DNA of 64,000 nt from Monarcha castaneiventris obscurior. Its lineage: Eukaryota > Chordata > Aves > Passeriformes > Monarchidae. The position numbers and the translations under genes are program-made. The stretch spans positions 13,157,001-13,221,000 of the forward strand of contig JAMPIT010000884.1 in assembly GCA_026261815.1 (NCBI GenBank), given 5' to 3'. Positions 25,610 through 38,812 of the stretch are shown piece by piece; position 1 is the stretch's first letter; each line of letters opens with the position of its first letter. The notes beneath the pieces are model-generated. The model saw only the letters and a program-made list of their open reading frames with translations. It was not told the origin of the DNA and ran no database searches.

Positions 25610-26792
25610 TGGACAAAACTCAGTACAGAAGCTAAAGGTTGTACTCCTGGAGACTAGCAACAAGAAGCAGCCCAAATTCAAAGATTCTCCACTTCAGATG
25701 ATCAGGAACATGTTCACTAATCAGAGAATGACCAAACAGCAGGCATTGATGCAGATGCTACAGGAGTGATGCTTCATCCAGCTTGGAGGTGTCACCAAGG
25801 TTAAGACGGCCTATGCCCTTCGTCAAAATAACTTCCATAAAGAAGAAAAGATGTATTACTGTGATAGGAGAAGGGCACAGAAGGCCCAATATGCAGAGCA
25901 GACCCACTTCTTAGGGAAGTCTGCTGCCTCCCTGGTGTCCAGGTTAAAAACATTAAGAGAAAGCTTTCTGCCCTGGTACAGCCCTCTGAGTCTTATCTGT
26001 CACTATTCTTCCAGGCAGGCAGGGATGAAGCCGGAACAAGAAGGCTGAGGGCAATCAACAGAGAGTTCAAGGGGCTTGGGACAACTCCTCAAGGGCTGAA
26101 GGGCACAAGTAGTGTTCTTCTGTATCATTCCAGTTGCAGGGAATAAAGAGCGAAGAAACAGGAAGAGCCAGCAGATCAATGCCTGGCCCTGAGCCTGGTG
26201 GCACTGGCATGATTTGGGGGTTTTGATCATGGGTTCATTTACACAACAGCAGATCTGCTGGTGAGACACAAGGAAACTCTCAGAGGGGGAAAAGGATCTT
26301 TGCAAAGAGTTAGGAGCTTTAAACTAGTTTTGAAGGGGGAAGGAGATAAAACCAAGCTTCCTAGAGTTAAGACTGAAGACAGCATGCCAAAGTTTGAGGG
26401 ATGGTGTGCTAGTGAGGTCCTTCCATCTGCAGATTGTAGAGGCAGGGGATGGAGATCCATTCAGCAGCAGAGACACAAGGGTTATTGAAGTGTGGGAAAT
26501 CACACGAGTGGATGAGAAGAGTCATGCAGGAATTGAGGTTTCTTCCCTGCCAAAGATGGTGGGGAAGATCAGTAGCTCAACTGAAGTGCACCTACACCAC
26601 TGCACAAGGCATGGGCAGTGAACAGGAGGAGCTGGAAGCCATGGTGCAGCAGGAAAACTCCTTGGAAGGGCCAGGCAAAGGAGAGGTGGTAGGGTAGCCC
26701 TGTATGTGGGAATATGGGGTTTTGGAACATGCAGTGCCAGGCTAACAGTTGTGCTGATGAACTTAAAGGTCTTTTCCAACCTAATAGATTCA
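25610..26792 (+). mobile_element. CR1 LINE, internally deleted (ORF1 esterase + ORF2 endonuclease start + 3' end)
   Basis: Three blocks match avian CR1. Block one, about 25856-26300, is the esterase-like domain of ORF1: one frame reads RGTEGPICRADPLLREVCCLPG-like sequence, but the expected GDSL nucleophile just upstream is cut by a deletion of about 8 bases. Block two, about 26510-26700, is the start of the ORF2 endonuclease, with EQEELEAMVQQEN; a further deletion then joins this to a VALYV-like stretch. Block three, about 26740-26792, is the 3' end, ending near AAGGTCTTTTCCAACC. The whole reverse transcriptase is missing. Stops and frameshifts are scattered through all blocks, so this is a dead copy. 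The 5' limit is uncertain: 25610-25855 continues in the same style but I cannot match it firmly. Confidence 0.9.
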
Positions 26793-29700
26793 TGTGTGCT
26801 ACAAATCTAAATGGCTTCTACTTTACAAGAGCATTAAAAATAAGTTTTAAACTTGATTTATTTTCTTTCCTTTAATCAGATACCTAGACAGGCTCTAATT
26901 TCTATTCAATTTGTGCAGAAAGCTGAAACTGCAATAAACCCAGGAAAGAGCCTTTAGATGAAGGAAAGAAATAAGCAGACTGGAAAATACAATCCCTACC
27001 TAATGTAGTAGGCTGATGGCTGAGAGGGGATATGACTGCTCTTTAAAATACCCTATAGAGCAGGCTTGTTTATGCTACAGGATAATGCTGGACTGTTACA
27101 AATGGGATGGACATAAATATAAGCAGGAAATTATGAGACTGTTCCTTACCTCTAGAGGAGAATGGGGGGGGGGGGGGGGGGGGAGGGCAAGTGAAGTTAC
27201 AGTAAGATAAAGCTTGGATTACATTTATGAAAGGATTACATAGTGCTCTCCTGCTAGCAGAAGGCAGCACTGGAAGTATCCTTGCTCATAAACTCAAATA
27301 CTGCATTTTCTATAACCTGAGTAAAAAACAATAATAACGAAGTTATAGTACCTTGAGGGCCAACTTTTGGTTTGTATATTATCAATATTCTCAAGTAAAA
27401 CAAGAGGCTTTATAGTATAATAAAGGCTGTAGGATTTGACTTATAAAATATAATGGCAACAAAAATGAAAAAGTATTCCAAATAGAAAAAAAACCACCAC
27501 AAATACTAAAGCTCATCAGCAACAAAATGCAGTTATAAATAAGTTTTATTTTCCTGGTTTAGAGAGAATCACTAGGTTATGATACTATCAAATGGCACAC
27601 TGAAAGGTTTGAGTGTAGATACAGGATAAAAAATGAAAGTATATATAGGCTCTGATGAGAGCACATCAAATTGTTAAAAGTACTAGCAGATGGACATGAA
27701 TAATGAAAAAATCTGAAGGTTTTTTCCCGAACTGAAAAAGGCGTTTTCTTAAAATATCAAACCATTGGATGTTGCAGGGATTAAGGTTTAATACTGTGAA
27801 CCCAGACCACATTCTGTGGATAGGAAAAGTTCCATATCAGAAATGTGAAAGGAAAAGAAAAGGTTGGCAAGGCTAAGGCAACTTTGCTTGGATTTGAGGG
27901 CCTACATAGAGCCAGATGCTACAAAGGAGGCCTGAAAGGAATCTAGAAGGGAATTCAGAGGAAGCATAGGTCTAAGATCTCTACACTAGGCTTCTTATGA
28001 TGGAAAAATAAAAAGGCATTTGAACTTTTCTTAAGGAAAAAAAGGGGGATGCAGGCCCTAATACAGAAGAAACATCATCAAATGTGGAGATGGAGATCAG
28101 TTACTAAGTGCTGATATGCACTCTGGCCAGCTGAAAACATGTCTGGAATGCCAGTCTGGAGAGAGTACACAGCAATATCCATAATGGACTAGGCAGGCAT
28201 TACAATTGAAATGGAGTAAGCAGTCAAGCTGGGGGCTCAAGTAATATCTGGAAAAATAACAGTTATATTACTGAGCCGAAAAAATTGCATCTAAACCAGA
28301 CCCATGATTAACACTCATAGAAAATTTTATGGCAGTATGAAAAACTTACAGGCATGTCTGAGTTAAATTCCAATTTCATGGCAATGGCCAAAAGAGTCCT
28401 TCGACACGTTACTCCAGCATGGCAGGGAACATGAATGGGACTGATCCTAAGCAGTTGGCTTCATAGTAGGAGGGGTGATCAGGCAAGTGAGAGAAACACA
28501 GAGAACAGTCCTCCATATGAGATGGAGTGAGATGATGTAAAGAACCACATCTGTTAAAATATTACTGCTTAATTATGTCCCTACTAAAGGCAGTTGATAT
28601 CAAGAGACACCAATTTCTAATTAAAGAGAAATAGGAGGTGCACTTTGAAATACCACCAGAAGAAAAGGCTGACGCAGAAATTGTTCTGCGCCTTTATGTG
28701 ACTGCCACCTCAAGTGGCTCCTTCTAGAGCACACAGAAGAGATGTCATCTACCCTACTACAAGGACTCTGAAAAACCTGACTTGAAGAAACAAGAAGAGT
28801 GCAGATTTCCCATCCATAAACACCTCCCAAGCATTAAAAACTGAGGTAGAATTTTCAGTGAAAGACACTCAACTATTAGAAACTGGACTTGGATCCCCAG
28901 CTCATTTCTCTTGGGTCAGTTGTTGCTAACATTGTCTTGACATTTAAGTAGAGCACTTCCCTTTGGCAACAACAGAACTATGTGTGCCATATTAAAATAT
29001 CTTGGATTTGTTTCTTTCTGCTCCTATGGTGAGGACTTGCTAAAAATTCCTGGACTTCAGAACTCCAGCAATAATTCCAAAACAAAATGTTGGAAGCACA
29101 TTTTTTCAAATGCCTGTAGCAACAAAAATAGCACCTTGAGCATCTCAGGAATCCAGTGCCCAGTTGCATAACTTTCCCAGTTTCTTCTTCCCAACTTTAA
29201 GACTCAGTATTGGGGGTGGTGGAGAAAGAGCATCAGAATCTTGAAAGAAAGGTGCTGTCTATGCAGCCCCAAAGCAAGAGTGATACCCCAAAACAAGAGA
29301 TTAAGGAATTTTCTCTGTGATGGGTATAGGATACAGCAGTGTGCTTTACATGTTCACACTACTCAAAGCACTTCCATTTCAGTTTCTACTTTTCCTCCTC
29401 TTCCATGCTCTACTTGATCTTCAGGAAAAGATATGCACTGCACAGCATGAGCCTAAACAAGCTAGGGGGGCTTATCACAAGTGAGCTGTTAACCCACTGT
29501 TGCACTGTCTGGCTGCACCATGTCCTTTGGTGAAGGACACACCATGCCTTGAGCTGCTCCTCCACCAACACCAAGCAGCATCCATCACTGATGGCTACTC
29601 TTTGCAGTAGCTCAAACACCAAACCTGGTGTCTGTTTGGAAGACAGGAGGTGCCAGCTACACACAGAAACCACCTGCACAATCATGCATTTTAACAACTC

Positions 29701-30630
29701 CTATCTGGATGGAAATGAGTCAAAACCTAGAGTGTGATTTTGTCCAGGGGTTGTTTCTGTGATGAAAATGCTACCACATCACAATCCCAGCAAAATTGCC
29801 ATTCTGAGACAGAACTGGCTCAAAGGCAACGTTGATCCTTGAAGATTCTAATCATTGACTTCAGCTGTTCATCACTTTCACATCCCACAGTGTTGTAAGG
29901 AATAGAAAGCAGTACTGCAGCTTCTCATCAGCTAAGCCCCCTTCCTATTCTGCATTTTAATGAAGAGCTTAATCTAAAATAATTATTTGCAGATTGTTCA
30001 CTCAACTCCAACTGTTAATTTAAAAGAAGCAAGCACATAAAACCCTCCAGGAGTCCTAAAACACAATCTCAATATGCACAGTTTTTATTTTTAGACACCT
30101 ATAAAAATTGGTCCACGATAATATGACACAAAAGCTTACTGCCATTTCACATTTCTATTATATCCATCACCTAACTTTGAAGATTCAGGTCCCCCTATCC
30201 TGGATGTGAAAACTGAAAATGCTCTGTGTGTGGGGTTTGCTCTAAAGCTGAGGGCGTGTGTGTGAGAACAGCATATAAACTTTCAAAACTGTACATGACA
30301 AAAAATCTCTACTTTTTTCCCAGATACCATAAGAATAATAGACAGTATTAACAACGATATTTTCCTCATTTTTAGAGAAGTGAGCTCTTGTGCTTCAGAA
30401 ACAAAGTTACTGGAAACAGAAAGGTTATCTGGGTTTCTACCAAAATACTATCCAGATAGTCTGAAAAGGGATTACCTTTTTTAAATCACTATCTTGGTAG
30501 CTGGTTTTTAATATAGCTCCAGCTCTGTTTGGAAAGATTTTTTTCCTGGCTCCCCTTTTCCGTCTACAGCTTCTTCTGCCTCCTTGTGAATTTTGTGTTT
30601 GTGGGGGGAGGTGTAGGGGGCAAACAAAGA
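26793..30630. other. Non-coding region between two CR1 copies
   Basis: AT-rich unique sequence with no recognised gene, promoter or mobile element. The only notable structure is the 20-G run at 27164. Short frames here have no domain content. Confidence 0.75.
27164..27183 (+). repeat. G20 homopolymer
   Basis: Twenty consecutive G follow GAGGAGAAT and are followed by AGGG. This is the longest G run in the window. Such a tract can form an intramolecular quadruplex and is prone to length change and sequencing error, so its exact length should be treated as uncertain. Confidence 0.9.
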
Positions 30631-31425
30631 GTATCTCCAAGGATGAAGGCTCCATAACCTCTCCACGTAATCCATTTCAGTGCTCAGTCACCCTCAGATT
30701 AAACAAGTTCCTTCCTATTTTTAAACAGGAATTCCCGTATTTTAGTTTGCACCCCTTGGCTCTTGTCCAGTGGCACCCCTGAAAAGAGTCTGGCTCCATC
30801 TCCTTCATTCTCACATCAGATATTTATACATATTCATAAAATCCTCTTGAGCCTTCTCTTTTCAAGGCTGAACAGTCCCAGCTCTCTCAGCCTCTCCTCA
30901 TATGACAGATGCCACAGTCCCCCAATCACTTTTTCAGTCCATTTTTGGACACATTCCAGTATTTCTGTGTCTCTCTTGCTCTGCAGAGCCCAGACCTGCA
31001 CCCAACACTCCAGATGTGTCTCACCAGTGCTGAGCTGCATCAAAGCATCACCTCCCTCAACCTGTTGGCAATGCCTACTGCAGTCCAGGATGAAGCTGTT
31101 GGCTTTCTCTGCCATAAGGACATGCTGCTGGCTCACATTCAGCTGGATGTCCACCAGGACCCCCAAGGTCCTTCTGTGCCAAGCTGTTCCCCAGCCAGTC
31201 AGTCCCTTGTCTGTAGTGGCGCCTGCAGTTATTTCTCCTGAGGTGTGGGAGGACTTTATCCCCTTGTGTTGAACTTAGTAAGATTCCTGTTGGTCCCCTT
31301 CTCCAGCCTGTCCCTCTGGATGGCAGCACCACCACCTGCCGTAGCAGCCACTCCCCCCAGTTCTGTATCACCTACAAATTTCCTAAGGGTGCAGTCTGTC
31401 CATCATGCAGGTTATTAACAAAGGC
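30631..31425 (-). mobile_element. CR1 LINE fragment, C-terminal reverse transcriptase and 3' region
   Basis: Read on the minus strand, the fragment starts near 31425 in the catalytic part of the ORF2 reverse transcriptase. The FADDTKLGG block is decayed to FVGDTELGG, so the first catalytic aspartate is lost. A 110-codon frame at 31166-30834 then carries LGVLVD-type, QQHVLMAEKAN and HLSYEERLRELGLFSLEKRR, which are diagnostic of the C-terminal region of avian CR1 ORF2. The copy continues into sequence downstream of the coding part and stops at about 30631, without the terminal CR1 3' end. It is therefore truncated at both ends, with frameshifts and stops, and cannot be active. Confidence 0.95.
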
Positions 31426-33624
31426 ACCCTTCTCATGCTAAATGTTGAGGGTTTTTTTACTTCTTTGCAGTTCAGTAACTGATGCCTTTATCTCTCCTCT
31501 AAGGACTTGTCCATTCACCATAACAAGTAGCTTTTCTAGTCCTGCATAAAGACCAGAAATTTAATAATTATGAACTCCAGCTTCAAGACCTTACAATCTC
31601 TAGAATTCCTTTATGGACTGTAAGAATTCATACTGCTCTTGTAACATTCAAGGTTATTCAGGAATTAAAAATGGAGCAATGCAGAGCCATTACACAATGA
31701 ACTTTGATCTCTAAAATCCAACCTGACATGAAATTTTCTTTTTTATGACTTGACTTTAAGTTTACTCCAGCTCTAGCTTATTCAAAAACCCCAGGAGGCT
31801 GCTCCAATAACTCATTTTGAAATTTTGAACACTGATCCATCAGACATAGAACAAAATTATAGCTTACTACTGAAGTCAAGAAAAAGAACATCTGCTGTTG
31901 AGAGCAGAGCTGATCAGCTGTGAGCTTTTCCACTGGGAAACTCATAAAATGAGCTACTAGAGAATTCAGCATGTGTTCTTGTAAGGAAGGAACAATAGGA
32001 AATAGTTTCACTTATTTATTCTTTAAAACTATCCCAGAGAGCAGCGGTTACAGCATACATATCTTCCCCAGTATGGACACTAAACACAGGGGGAAAAAAG
32101 CCAAAACAAAACAGTATTAATAAAAATGATTTTAAAATGAAGTTTCTATTAGAGAGTGAAATCAGCCAGTTCATTTTGTCCTCATTAATGAAGACATCTT
32201 CCAACAACAATGGCATTGTGGAAACTGTAAGGAAGGTTAGGGCAGCCCACATCCCCCAGCGATGCTACTATTAACATACCAGTTGAAACACACTGGCTGA
32301 AGACTAGGAATAAGCCCTGCTCAGTAAAAAATCAGGTATATTAATCACATTCATTCTATAATTGGGTTCATCTCTGAATAGAGGAAGCTAAAATTTTGCA
32401 ATGGTTGTGTTAAAAAATGTGCTTGGGAAGGTGAACCTGGAACCTGAAATACCTGGAACGCATGTATGCGGTAAGTGAAATTTAAGGTGTCACTGGGAAT
32501 TAAAAGAACACCTTGTGGCACGACTCTTGGCTTTTCGTAGTTGTCAGGAGCAAAAATGTAGTCTTCTATCATCACAAAGCCCCAGTGCTACATATTTTTA
32601 ATGTGGGGTGATTTTTTTTCATTAAAAAGGATCTGACTGTATAAGGCATTATTATGTTGGCCATCACTTCCTTCCTAAGACCCTGGTTCCAGCTGCTTAG
32701 AACTTTTTCAAAACCATGAACTTTTGCACTGACATTTGCCCTTGCAATAGTTAGCCTTTATTTGGAAATTTTTTTCCAGCATAGCCATTTCCAGGAGAGT
32801 AAGGGACACTGTTTTACGCATTTTTAACTACTCACATCTTTTCAGGTGCACCACTCTGGTCTCAGAACATTCTCAGTGTAGCTTTTGTTTCAGAGACTGG
32901 CAGACGGATGCCTGTATTTTGGCAATTCAGAGAATTTGCAGTCTGAAAACCTGCAGAGAATTCTAGGTTGTGCTAAAGCACAGGACTTGAATTTCAGGGG
33001 ATTAAACTCTTTGAAAGTCTAAGTTTATGGGTCTTAAAGGTAGCCAGCAATTTTAACTGTCAGATACCAATAAATTTCAAATCCCCTTAAATCCAGCAAA
33101 CAAATATAACTGATGCTCTAAGCATTTTTCCTGAGTTTGCAACTAGAAAACAATAAACAAAAAAACCCAAAGCAAGCAAACAAAACCCCCAACCCGAATC
33201 AAACCCCAAAGCAACAGAAAAACCCCAACCCCCCAAAAAAGCACATGAACAAAATCTCTTAACCTGAAGAACCTAAGACTCTAAATTTATAAAGAAGCAA
33301 CCGAGAAATGCAAGCTGTAGTCTGAAAATCACACTGTATAAAAACCAGGGTTCTGAAAACAATCAAATAAATTAACAAAATTATGAAAACTGCTGAAAAT
33401 TAAATTATGAAAACTGGCAGAAAGATACTCTTGTGATGAGAGAGAAATGCAGGGAGATTAAGGGGTGTTTCAGGAGTCTGATCACCCAAGATGGAAAAAA
33501 ATCTCCTTCCTCTGCTCCAGATGATGACAGTTCACAATCCCATCGTCTCAATGCAATTGACATAGTCAATCTGTATCTGCACCACTGGACATGCACTCCC
33601 CAGTCTAAGGCAAAGCTTGTCAAA

Positions 33625-33655
<31 letters not shown>

Positions 33656-36600
33656 GAAAAGACAATTAATCAGCTTCTGCCACTCTCTCTGCTTTTCAAA
33701 ATACCAAGACAAATGGCACCGAGCCCAACTTCTTATACTCTTACCACGCTGCTTCTTCAAGGAGATATTTCACCACCCCTGTTTGCATTGCAGTGCTGAT
33801 TCCTTTTCCAAACTGCACTGATTTGCAGCACGGCTATGACCCTACAAATTGCAACCCTCCTGAACTGGAACTTGGTCACTGAATAAAGTAAAATGCAATT
33901 TGAGTATTGTCAGCAAGCTTCTCTGTCACACAACTGGACTGCCTGACTAGCACCATGACTTGCACTACAAACCTGGGAGGAATAACAGTGGAGAAGGGTT
34001 TTGTAGAAGAATGGCAACATTTCTGGAAATCTGTGTTGAGCTCCTGCTTAGTTATGAAGAATAGTGACAGGACAGAGTGGAAGTCATTACTGAGCTTCCA
34101 ATCCACTCCTGTCCCCCTGCCAGTCATTTTGGGATAGAGAATTTGAGAGCAAAGGGATTCACAGGGTGGCTGACACCATTTAAAAGGTTCTTCTCCATCC
34201 TACAAGCAATGGATGTGGAAGGTTGCAGGAGGTTTGCCCACATCATCTGTGTCACAACTGCCAGTATAACAGATGTTGTCTTACCTCACAGCAGCAGGGT
34301 AGAAAGCCTGCAGGACAAAAAGAAATGATCCCACAGTCCCAGACAGTGCCTGTGGCTCAACTTCTCATTCTAAGAGAAGCAAGGACAAATCTGAGGCAGA
34401 TTATTTCTTTGAGATAGCTTTCTGCTCTGCATCACTCATTTGCTGCATTAGAAAACAAGGAAGTATTTCACAGATCATTTCTTAAATCCAGACTCAGCTT
34501 TCTGCACCTTTCCTGATGTGAAAAAGCAACTCTCCTCCCCCAGCCCCAGCTCGATATTCCAACCAACCCACAACCCTCCCATGAGGCTTCTTTCTCATAA
34601 CATCCCAAACCCTGCAAACCTCTGCTCTGCCACTAAAGCTTTGAAAGCTTGTCTGCAAAATGAAAGGATAATGTAAGGTTTTATTAACAACGAATAACTG
34701 TGAAAACCCACAAAAACATTCTTAACAGGAAACCTTTTATTTTTTTTTTTGTAAACTGTTTTCAGGTAAAGTAAAAGGGATTTGGTTAGATACAAGGATT
34801 GCTGTAGTGATGTGTCCCAGCAGGACTCTGCTTTATACATGAACACCCAGTGAATATGGTGGCTGCATGATGTAATGTTATATGAAACTCAGAAAATCCC
34901 TTGGTTTATCATTTCACAGTTATGACTCAATCAGTTTATTTGCTGCTTAGCTCCCTGCATGGGCTGTAGACTATGGAAGTTTGTCCCATCTACCACATGA
35001 GTGGTAAGGAACAGGATACTGCACTGCACATACAAACTGCCTTAGGCACAGCTGGGCTGTAAATCACTGGCAGGTGAGGGAAGCATCACTTCACGGGCTT
35101 TACACTAATCCATCCCAATCTGAACTGGTGACTTAATGGTACAGGAAGCATTACCATTGCTTACCCTGCTGTAAGCATGCATTCCTTCCTACAAAAATAC
35201 TACTGCTTTTATTTAACTGCAGAGCTATCTACAGCTTTCTTTCAGCTGTCTGCAGTTGCGTATATATAAAACCCTATAGCAACTATTGGTTATGTTCTTC
35301 TTACATCATGGTGGAAGTCTAGCTTGTGTTTTTAAAATCACAGTCATCAACAAAACAATTAAAAGTTTCCATCATGGGGTAACGTGAGAAGACTTTTCCT
35401 GTCTTAGGACCAGTATCAAAACCAACTTATGCTCGAAGACTATGGCTCATGGAATTTACAGGTAATTTCAGGTAGACGCAAATACTCAACAGCATCACAG
35501 CAAATATATAACACCTCTGGCTCATCTGGTTACCACATTTTAAATTCATATCGATTCAGTGCAAACATTCTCAGTTGCAGCTCTCAGGAATAAAAAATTC
35601 AGATGAGTCCAAGAAACAAGATCCTCAGGCATATACACCAAAAAAAAAAAAACCACCAGAGAATTTCCACCCAAACCTGTAGTGAAACTTCAGGGAAGGC
35701 TTTCAAGCAATCCGAACAGCTGGATGGACAAGAAAGAAAAGCATTCACAAATTCTTTCCTTAGTTATATAAAGGTAATTCCTTCTGAAAGTATTGACAAA
35801 GCCATTCAAGATTCAAGAACTCAGTAGTATTATGGTTTGTTGAATAGAGGCCAATATATGGTATTTAATTCATCACTATTTAGCTTAAATTTACCCATGC
35901 AAAACACCCACAGGATAAAGATATATCTTCCACATATAAAAATGAACAGGTAGATCAGACACTTTTCATCAACCAAAACCAAAAAGATCTAATTCAGGGT
36001 TCACATTTAAATCTACTTTCCTCACTCTTTCACACACATAAAATACAAAACAATGAGCAGAAAATTCCTTTGTCATACCAGAGCCTAGAAACCATGGAGA
36101 CCTCTGTGATGTAGTGTCTGAGAGCATAAACAATGCTCAAAAGATAAAAAATAAAATTATACAAAACGTAGCTCCAAAAAAATCCCCAAACCAACAACCT
36201 ACAACAATATTGTCTACAGACTTCATAGCTACTCTTGTTTTTTCTCTTACTTCTCAGGCTGCTCACCCTTGCCTAAACAGGTCTGGGTGTCACTTGATTT
36301 CATGCAGAGTATGCAAGATGAGGAATAAAAATCACTTAAAGACCGAAAAAACCAAAAAGTATGTTCAAATAGGGTATCCGACTTCACTGTGGACTTACAG
36401 CTCCCACATTCTTAAAAGTCAGACCTGCCACATTGTTTTACACTAGAAACAAGATCAAGCCAAAAAATCCCACTTTTAGAGTTTGATTTTATTTCCTTTA
36501 GTTTTTTGTTTGGTTTTTGTTTTTATTTTAGGTGGCAATAAAATAAGCCCATTTGGAGAGGTTTTGTCATTTGTTAACACAAATATCTTTTATCTACTCT

Positions 36601-38339
36601 GAACAGAGAAGTAACCTACAATGCTACTACTTACCAGTCAAAATATAAAGTCATTTTGTCACAGTCAGCCTAGAATACAGTAAGTGACTCTATCCCTTTA
36701 AGGACTATAGAATGGATTTGCACCAAAAGGCAGAGGTATTATTTCTATACAATAAATTGTGAACAGGATCAGCCTAAAATACTCAGGAAGTTGCCTCTTT
36801 GGGCTTGTCATCTTGCACAGTAGCTGCATTTTCCTTCAGTCAGTCCTTACAGACTCACACTGTGCTCAGGTTAACTGAATTTACGTGCATCACTTACTGA
36901 GTCTCACTCTCCCAAAGTGGTAGGTGGGTCAGGGAAATTTCCTTTCCTCTTTTAAAACCCTCCAGAGGGGCTGAGAGACTGATGGTGGAACTGATACACA
37001 GCTCCATGGAGTCAGGCACACCTCACACCTAGGTGAGGAATACTTATTTCTCCCACATACTGTGTTACAATATGGTGTAATGCAACATTAGGGTTAGAGT
37101 GATTCAAAGGAAATGCTGGAAAAGTAAGGCTGAAAAACAGCTTTCCTTTGAGGTAACATCAGTGCTTCTACATCTTCTTAACAGAAACAAGATGACAAAT
37201 GATTCACTTCCTAACAGAGCATTTATTTATCCTTTTTTTTCAGGAGATTTAATTTAAAAACGCTGGACTGATCTGGATCAATTCAATTCCTTTCACTACA
37301 ATAAAATTGTATCAATCAACAATGACTTATTATTTTATTGTGAATAAGAATGTGAAAGCATGGGGGTTTTTTTTTAACAAGTAATGTGTCTAAGATCTCT
37401 AAAAGTTCCAAGTGGTATGATTTATCTTTAAAATCTACAACCCCATAAAATATGGTATGTAATCTGCCCTGCCCTTCTCCCTCTTAATAAAAATATACAG
37501 GAGGACCCTTCTCAAAAACTGGGATGTGTTTCTGTTGTCCATCCTTCTTTCTGTCAAATAATTGCCCCTTTCCCACTTATAACAACTACGCCTCATAGTC
37601 AACAGTTTTAGAAATGGAAAACTGAGATGGAATTATGATTGAGAAGAGAGTGGAGCTGTTAGCTCACCAGTATTATTTCTTTAATTATTTCTTTTATTAT
37701 CTTTACATCCCAAGCAAGATATTGAAAAATAAAATAAATCAGAGAATCTTGGAGTGCCTGGAGCAAGAAGTAGGAAATACACTAATTGTGCTGCCATTCA
37801 TCACATCTTAGTCCTACTTCTGGTGACAATATTTGCTTTTCCCAGCAGATGTTTGCATATGTTCTCTTTACATCTGCATTCCTCTCATCTTGGTTAGCGC
37901 ACTTGAAATGACACATCAACGAAGACGGCTCTGAAAATGCTGAAGTTCTGCCCATACCTCAGTGATTTCATACACATCTACATATATGTAAGATATGAAA
38001 TACAAAAAAAATCATGCACTGAGGAACCCATCAACTATAGAGTACAATTTTCCTTAGCCACTCAGTTTAAAATACTCCAAAAACCTTTAGAAAAGTCTCC
38101 TTTTTGAGACAGGGAGGCTCTGTTGGTTAAATACACCTGCATTAGTGGGCTGCCATGGCATCTCCATATTCACAAGCACATGCTCTTGCACAATCAGCTT
38201 TTTGCAGCATTCATCTTGGAAATGACAAATAATGATCAGCTGGTTCCCACTGTATGCAGAGAACCCCTACACCCCATTAAATCACTCTAAGTCTCTTCAC
38301 AGGGCACTGAGGGCAGACTAAGACACAACAGATTCCCAG
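31426..38339. other. Non-coding AT-rich region
   Basis: No recognised gene or mobile element. It holds an A/C-rich low-complexity stretch at about 33150-33240, a poly(A) tract at 33622, and many short frames without domain content. Several T- and A-rich tracts are simple sequence. Confidence 0.72.
33622..33660 (+). repeat. A22 homopolymer with AAAG/AAG tail
   Basis: Twenty-two A are followed by AAAG- and AAGA-type units. A retroposon tail was considered, but no SINE or processed gene copy is recognisable upstream, so it is called a simple repeat. Confidence 0.85.
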
Positions 38340-38618
38340 AGACACAGTACCTGGTCAGCAGCGGGAATCGACTCCCACCTACGCTTCAGCAAGTACAGAG
38401 ATTTCCGGCTCATGGTTCCGAATCTGCTCTAGAGGCTTTTCCAGACTTGAGAAAAAGGCTTCTGTCCCAAACCAGTGGCGAGAACCTTATTTCTGACTCC
38501 CGTTCTTCATTGTAGATGGCAGAGCTTCCCGATGCACACAAGTTTTTGTGAGCTGCAAGGTCGAGACCAGTTACACCCCAGCTTCTCCTGTTTCTCTAAA
38601 GCATCTGTGTCTTTGCAG

Positions 38619-38692
38619 TGCCACAACAAAAGGCTGAGGCAGTGAACAGCCCGGCTTTCAGTGACGAGCTACCTCGCAGAAAGAAGGCTCGA
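38619..38692 (+). other. Possible coding exon (74 nt), unidentified
   Basis: A good acceptor (TTTCTCTAAAGCATCTGTG TCTTTGCAG, AG at 38617-38618) precedes an open stretch, and a weaker donor CGA|GTAGGT follows at 38693. Only one frame is open; it gives 24 residues beginning PQQKAEAVNSPAF and ending in the basic run RRKKAR. It carries several CpG-containing codons. The other two frames have stops. I do not recognise the protein. The donor lacks a strong +5 context and no partner exon is known, so this may be chance. Confidence 0.2.
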
Positions 38693-38812
38693 GTAGGTAG
38701 ACAACACCAGACGCACTCAATCTGAAAATAGCTGTTGCTTAGGAACTGGAGGGGTAAAACGCAGCACCTCAGATATATAATTGAGAGCTTTTATAGTTAA
38801 AGAGAATTAAAA

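Noticed and set aside
30834..31166. 110-codon minus-strand frame as a host gene
   Set aside because: The protein is the C-terminal part of the CR1 reverse transcriptase (SYEERLRELGLFSLEKRR), so it belongs to the repeat, not to a host gene.
33622..33660. Poly(A) tract as the tail of a processed pseudogene or SINE
   Set aside because: The sequence upstream resembles no known transcript or SINE, and no target-site duplication is visible.
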